This document shows positions 60,115 to 64,000 of a stretch of 64,000 nt of DNA, piece after piece (within the stretch, counting starts at the first letter, position 1; every line of letters begins with the position of its first letter). Origin of the DNA: Dermatemys mawii. Lineage: Eukaryota; Chordata; Testudines; Dermatemydidae. Under the pieces are notes generated by a model, which worked only from the letters and a program-made list of their open reading frames with translations, ran no database searches and was not told the DNA's origin. The position numbers and the translations under genes are program-made. The stretch lies in the NCBI GenBank assembly GCA_007922305.1, contig ML677466.1, positions 264,335-328,334 on the forward strand, written 5' to 3'.

Positions 60115-61209
60115 TGTGACGGTGCTGTGGGACCCAAGCGAGAGTGCCAGATCAGGACAAATTGCTTCCAATAGGGCAATTAGAGCCCAGAGCTGGGGTT
60201 TCTCCAGCTCTAAGGAAAACCAAACCAGCAAACAGAAAAGACTTTGGTTTTGCCCCCTGGCTAGCTACAAGTCACACAAGCAATTCCCTTAGACACTCCA
60301 GTTTCCCAGTATCACCACTAACAGCCACTCATCCTGGGGACAAATGGTTATGAAAACCAATACCCCAAATAAAAGAAAACCATTCTCCCCAATTCCAAAG
60401 AATCAGGCCCCAGACCCAGGTCAATATAGAAATCAGATATTGCCCACAAATCACGCTGTTGCCAGTCCTTTAGAATCTGAAATCTAAAGGTTTACTTAGA
60501 AAAGGAAAAAGATAAAGGTGAGAGTTAGGAATGGTTAAAAGAAATCAATTACATGCTGTAATGGCAAAATTCTTGGTTCAGTGGTAGAATAAACTTCAGG
60601 TTCAAATCAAAGTCTCTGGAATACATCCACTGCAGGGATGGGTCAAACAGTCCTTTGTTGAAAGCTTCTGTGTCTAGCAAGAATTCCTCCAGAGTAAGAA
60701 TGACAGACTGAATACAAAATGGAGCGGTCTCTCCCAGGTTTATATAGACTTTTTCTTGTGGGTGCAGACCCTCTCCTCCTTCCTATGCAGAGTCCAGTTA
60801 TAAAATGGAGTTTCAGAGCCATGTGGTCCAGTCACATGTCTCTCCAGGAGTCAGTTCCTGACAAGCCAGGGCACATTCCTGGGGAAGCTTGGGTGTGGGC
60901 AGGCATCTACAAAGTTCATTGGTAGCTTGATTGGTTCTTGACTGGGCATTTACTGACAACAATTTTTCCTCGGACAGCTAGCCAGCTGCTTTCCAAAGTC
61001 TACTTATAACTAACCAAGCAAGTAGCCAGTATTCATAACTATAATTACAAAAAAGCTACACACATACCTATAGCATAATCATAAATAGAAAACCATAACT
61101 TGGTCATAGACACCTTATATGACCCCGTTTACATAAGATTTGGGGCCCTTACAGGACCTAGGTTGCACCAATGATCTATATGACCCCAAATTATTTCAGT
61201 AACGTGACA
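60115..61209 (-). mobile_element. Solo LTR (1095 bp), nested, minus orientation
   Basis: Same family as 19302-20358, inverted. Plus-strand ends TGTGACGG and CGTGACA. Flanks GGCGC (60110-60114) and GGTGC (61210-61214) are a 5-bp duplication with one change. Its flanks differ from the 19-20 kb copy, so it is an independent insertion and not a segmental duplicate. Confidence 0.75.
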
Positions 61210-61350
61210 GGTGCCCAAAGAGGTGGTATGTGATTTTCCAGGTCACTGGGTGGGACTCGAGCCGGTTTTGTATTGTGTTATTGGAACGGAACTCCTGGAT
61301 ACTGAACCCAGCCATTGTTGCTGCCAATTCTGACAGGCAGAAGGGTTACA

Positions 61351-61704
61351 TTTATAAAAAAGTTCTTCTAATAACCTGATTGATTTTAGTGTCCTAAAGA
61401 TAAAGGCTCTGGTCTGTACTTACATTAAAGGCAATTGGTTGGTATATTATTCTCAAGCCTCCCCAAGAGATGAGGTGAAGGAGATTGGGGAATTTGTGGG
61501 GGAACAGGGATTCCAAGTGACCCATCCCTGAATTTTTGCTTAAATCACTTGGTGGTGGCAGCAACACCGTCCAAAGACAAGGAAAGGAATTTGTGTCTTG
61601 GGGAAGTTTTTAACTAAAGCTGGTAGAAATAAGTTTCAGGGGGGCTTTCATGTGGTTCCCCATACCTGTACCCCAGTGTTCAGAGTAGGGAGGGAACCCT
61701 GACA
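61351..61704 (-). mobile_element. Truncated LTR, TGTCAGGG type
   Basis: Inverted partial copy of 16360-17176. The outer 350 bp are present, ending at 61704 next to 'tggcgcttg'; the remainder is lost at the junction with the element ending at 61350. Confidence 0.65.
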
Positions 61705-63215
61705 TGGCGCTTGTAAGCATTAATAATAAAACAAGACGGTTTAGTTAAAATGAAAGGAGGGTTAACTAGAAACAACAGAGATGGAAACAAATGGTTACAA
61801 TATAAAATCATGAAATGAGGACTTGGGTTATAGTTCCCCTTCATAGACTCATAGAAGATTAGGATTGGAAGAGACTTCAGGAGATCATCTAGTCCAACCC
61901 CTGCTCAAAGCAGGACCAATCCCCAACTAAATCATCCCAGCCAGGGCTTTGTCAAGCCTGATCTTTAAAACGTCTAAGAAGGAGATTCCACCACCTCCGT
62001 AGGTAACCCATTCCAGTGCTTCACCACCCTCCTAAGGAAATAATGTTTCCTAATATCCAACGTAAACCTCCCCCTCTGCAACTACAGACCATTACTCCTT
62101 GTTGTGTCTGCCACCATTGAGAACAGCTGAGCTCCATCCTCTTTGGAACCCCCCTTCAGGTAGAGTAGGCTGGTTCAAATCCCTCTTCACTCATCTGCAG
62201 ATTAAATAACCCCAGTTCCCTTGTAACTCATGTGCCTTAGCCTCTCAATCATTTTCATTGCCCTCTGCCGGACTCTCTCCAATTTGTCCATATCACTTCT
62301 ATTTGGGAGGGGGAGATGGACCAATACTGGACACAGGACCCCAGGTGTGCCCTCACCAGCGCCCAATATAGGGGAATAATCACATCCCTTGATCTGCTGG
62401 CAATGCTCCTACTAATGTAGCCCAATATGCCGTTGGCCTTCTTGGCAACAAGGGCACACTGCTGACTCATATCCAGCTTCTCATCCAATGTAACCTCTAG
62501 GTCCTTTCTGCAGAACTGCTGCTTGGCCAGTCGGTCCCCAGCCTGTAGTGGTGTGTGGGATTCTTCAGTCCTAAGTGTAGGACTCTGCATTTGTCCTTTC
62601 ATAGCTAAGAAAGTAGGTTCCCTCCTTCCCCAAGTTTAGTCTGTTCCAGAGCTCGTTGGATTAACAAGAACCAGCATCCAATTTTTCATGAGAACTTCCC
62701 GGCAACACAAGATGGGTCCCCAGTGAAAGGCTCTAGAAGCCTCTCTCGGCTCTGTGTTCTCCTGAAAGAGTCTTTTGTCTCTGTTCCTAGGCAGGGCAAC
62801 CCCCATCTGTTATAATGTCCCTTCATTTATCTGTAAGTGGTGTTGATAGTTTCCAGTTGTCTCTGATGGTTTTCTACTGATAATCATGAGCGAGAGCAAG
62901 GCTGGAGAATTGATCCTGGCATTACATCCCTGGCTAACCAGGGCGGGGTGAAGACACCCTCTTGGAATGGCCATCACCAAAACACAGTGACCTGGTGACT
63001 GACTTCTACTCCCAGTCCATAAAGCCCACAGTCAATATCAATATGTTATCCCTTAACTATTACCCGGACAGGCCTTTTGCAATGATTAGGAAGATTGAGA
63101 AGTTATGAGCTTTCTACACACAGCTTACCTGCTACTCTTTATGGGTAAATATTCCCTCAGACTTGTGTGAGGTGTAGTGAGTTTGTCAGGCCTGAGGTGA
63201 CACCTGTTTGGGGCA
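61705..63215 (-). repeat. Inverted partial duplicate of 15060-16360
   Basis: Reverse complement of the upstream end of a copy-B-like duplicon with its adjoining CR1. It holds the CR1 tail (61845-62610), the 'gaaccagcatccaattt' block and the 'gtgaggtgtagtgagtttg' block, in matching order. It stops at about 63215, before the promoter/exon 1 block. Confidence 0.7.
61845..62610 (-). mobile_element. CR1 LINE 3' fragment
   Basis: Begins 'catagactcatagaagatta' and encodes, on the minus strand, the [18 protein letters not shown] stretch. Homologous to 15641-16220. Confidence 0.8.
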
Positions 63216-64000
63216 CTCCACTTGATACCGGCTGCCAACTAGACATGGAGCCATTGATCACTACCCATTGATCCCAATGATCTAGCCAGCTTTCTGTCCA
63301 CTTTACAGTCCATTCATCCAGCCCATACTTCTTTAACTGCTGGTGAAAATACTGTGGGAGACGATATCAAAAGCTTTGCTAAAGTCAAGATATATCACAT
63401 CACCACCTTTTCCCATATCCACAAAGCCAGTTACCTCAACACAAAGTGGTCAGGCACAACCTGATCTTGATGAATCCATGTTGACTGTTCGTGATCACCT
63501 TTCTTTCCTCCAAGTGCTTCAATATGGATTTTTTGAGTTCCTGCTCCATGTTATTTCCAGGGACTGAGCTGAAGCTAACCCATCTGCAGTTCCCAGATTC
63601 CTCTTCTTCCCTTTTTTAAGTATGGGCACTATATTTGCCTTTTTCCAATCATCCAGGACCTCATCCGATCGAGGTTTGTACCTCATTGAAGTTCACAACC
63701 TGTTTAATTTTCCCCATTTTCCAGTAGCTTATAGTTGAGGTAGGGGACGGGGAGCCCTCTGGCTTGGGGTGAAGGAGGCAGGTGGAGAGTTAGTTACAGA
63801 CTTTGTTACACACCAACTCTAGGTTAGTTTTTCTTAATCCTGCTGTAAATCACTGAAAGAGAAAAGGATCCTTCCTTTCTACCCTGGCCAGTCCTGTAAC
63901 TCCAGGGAAAAGGGGCTTCATGGCAGGGAGATGTAGACCCTGGATGACATCCGGGACGGGATCCCCAGGGTGCAGCCTGGGACCATGAGACCACTGTGCC
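63216..64000 (-). repeat. CR1 fragment plus flank, inverted duplicate of about 36476-37300
   Basis: 63216-63690 is CR1 RT/linker on the minus strand. 63690-64000 is the reverse complement of 36476-36810, including 'ggcacagtggtc' at the very end. Its continuation lies beyond the window. Confidence 0.75.

Larger units (their letters stand above)
58975..61350 (+). mobile_element. LTR-like element (TGTCAGGATG...GGGTTACA) split by a nested LTR
   Basis: Starts TGTCAGGATGAGC and ends GGGTTACA; about 1.28 kb without the nested LTR at 60115-61209. It holds a degenerate tandem repeat (59530-59740) and, near 60050, 'ttattaaaaggctttt' followed by 'acactcagacaccttgc', an LTR-like 3' region. Flanks (ggag and tttat) show no target duplication. 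A 251-codon open frame on the minus strand here is antisense to the element. Confidence 0.55.

Noticed and set aside
59476..60231. 251-residue minus-strand protein
   Set aside because: It is antisense to an LTR-like element and is kept open by a minisatellite; no domain recognised.

Overview
The window is vertebrate nuclear DNA and most likely comes from a turtle. Its only recognisable host genes are class I (OR52-type) olfactory receptors (ORs). They sit in a sea of CR1 LINE fragments and solo LTRs of kinds I associate with turtle and other reptile genomes. This assignment comes from reading motifs and repeats by eye, not from a database search. No bacterial genes, rRNA, tRNA or CRISPR were seen.

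The layout is a tandem OR array built from copies of one duplicon of about 5.3 kb. In gene order a copy carries an EBF-like/TATA promoter, a short non-coding exon 1, an intron of about 2.8 kb full of LTR and CR1 sequence, a second exon holding the whole coding region, and a 3' flank with MIR-like and other repeats. Copies A (1-5300), B (10235-15640), C (22810-33860), D (39885-41229) and E (41875-47500) have the OR on the minus strand. Copy F (52480-57830) is inverted.

Four ORs look intact: A 564-1535, B 10928-11869, E 42734-43696 and F 55995-56957. Two are pseudogenes. C has a one-base deletion near its start. D lost everything upstream of its DRY motif to a CR1 fragment, has an early stop, and carries a piece of TM2-TM3 coding sequence inverted in its own 3' flank. 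B and D share a C-terminal signature (YGVTTKAILK) and a longer common flank, so they form one sublineage. A, C, E and F (YAVTTKEILK) form another.

Between the copies lie retroelements: CR1 tails and partial reverse-transcriptase regions in both orientations, several solo LTRs (two of them datable by uninterrupted paralogous sites), a 404-bp insertion with a 16-bp target duplication, and one MIR. Inside copy C a 5.3-kb, strongly A-rich, non-coding block (26758-32025) is bounded by direct repeats that each contain LTR plus host sequence. It is the strangest object in the window. The right end (60-64 kb) is a mosaic of inverted partial copies of sequence found at 15-17 kb and 36-37 kb.

Working model: each OR is transcribed from its own duplicated promoter and spliced over a repeat-filled intron. 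Unequal exchange and retroelement insertion have expanded, inverted and broken the copies.
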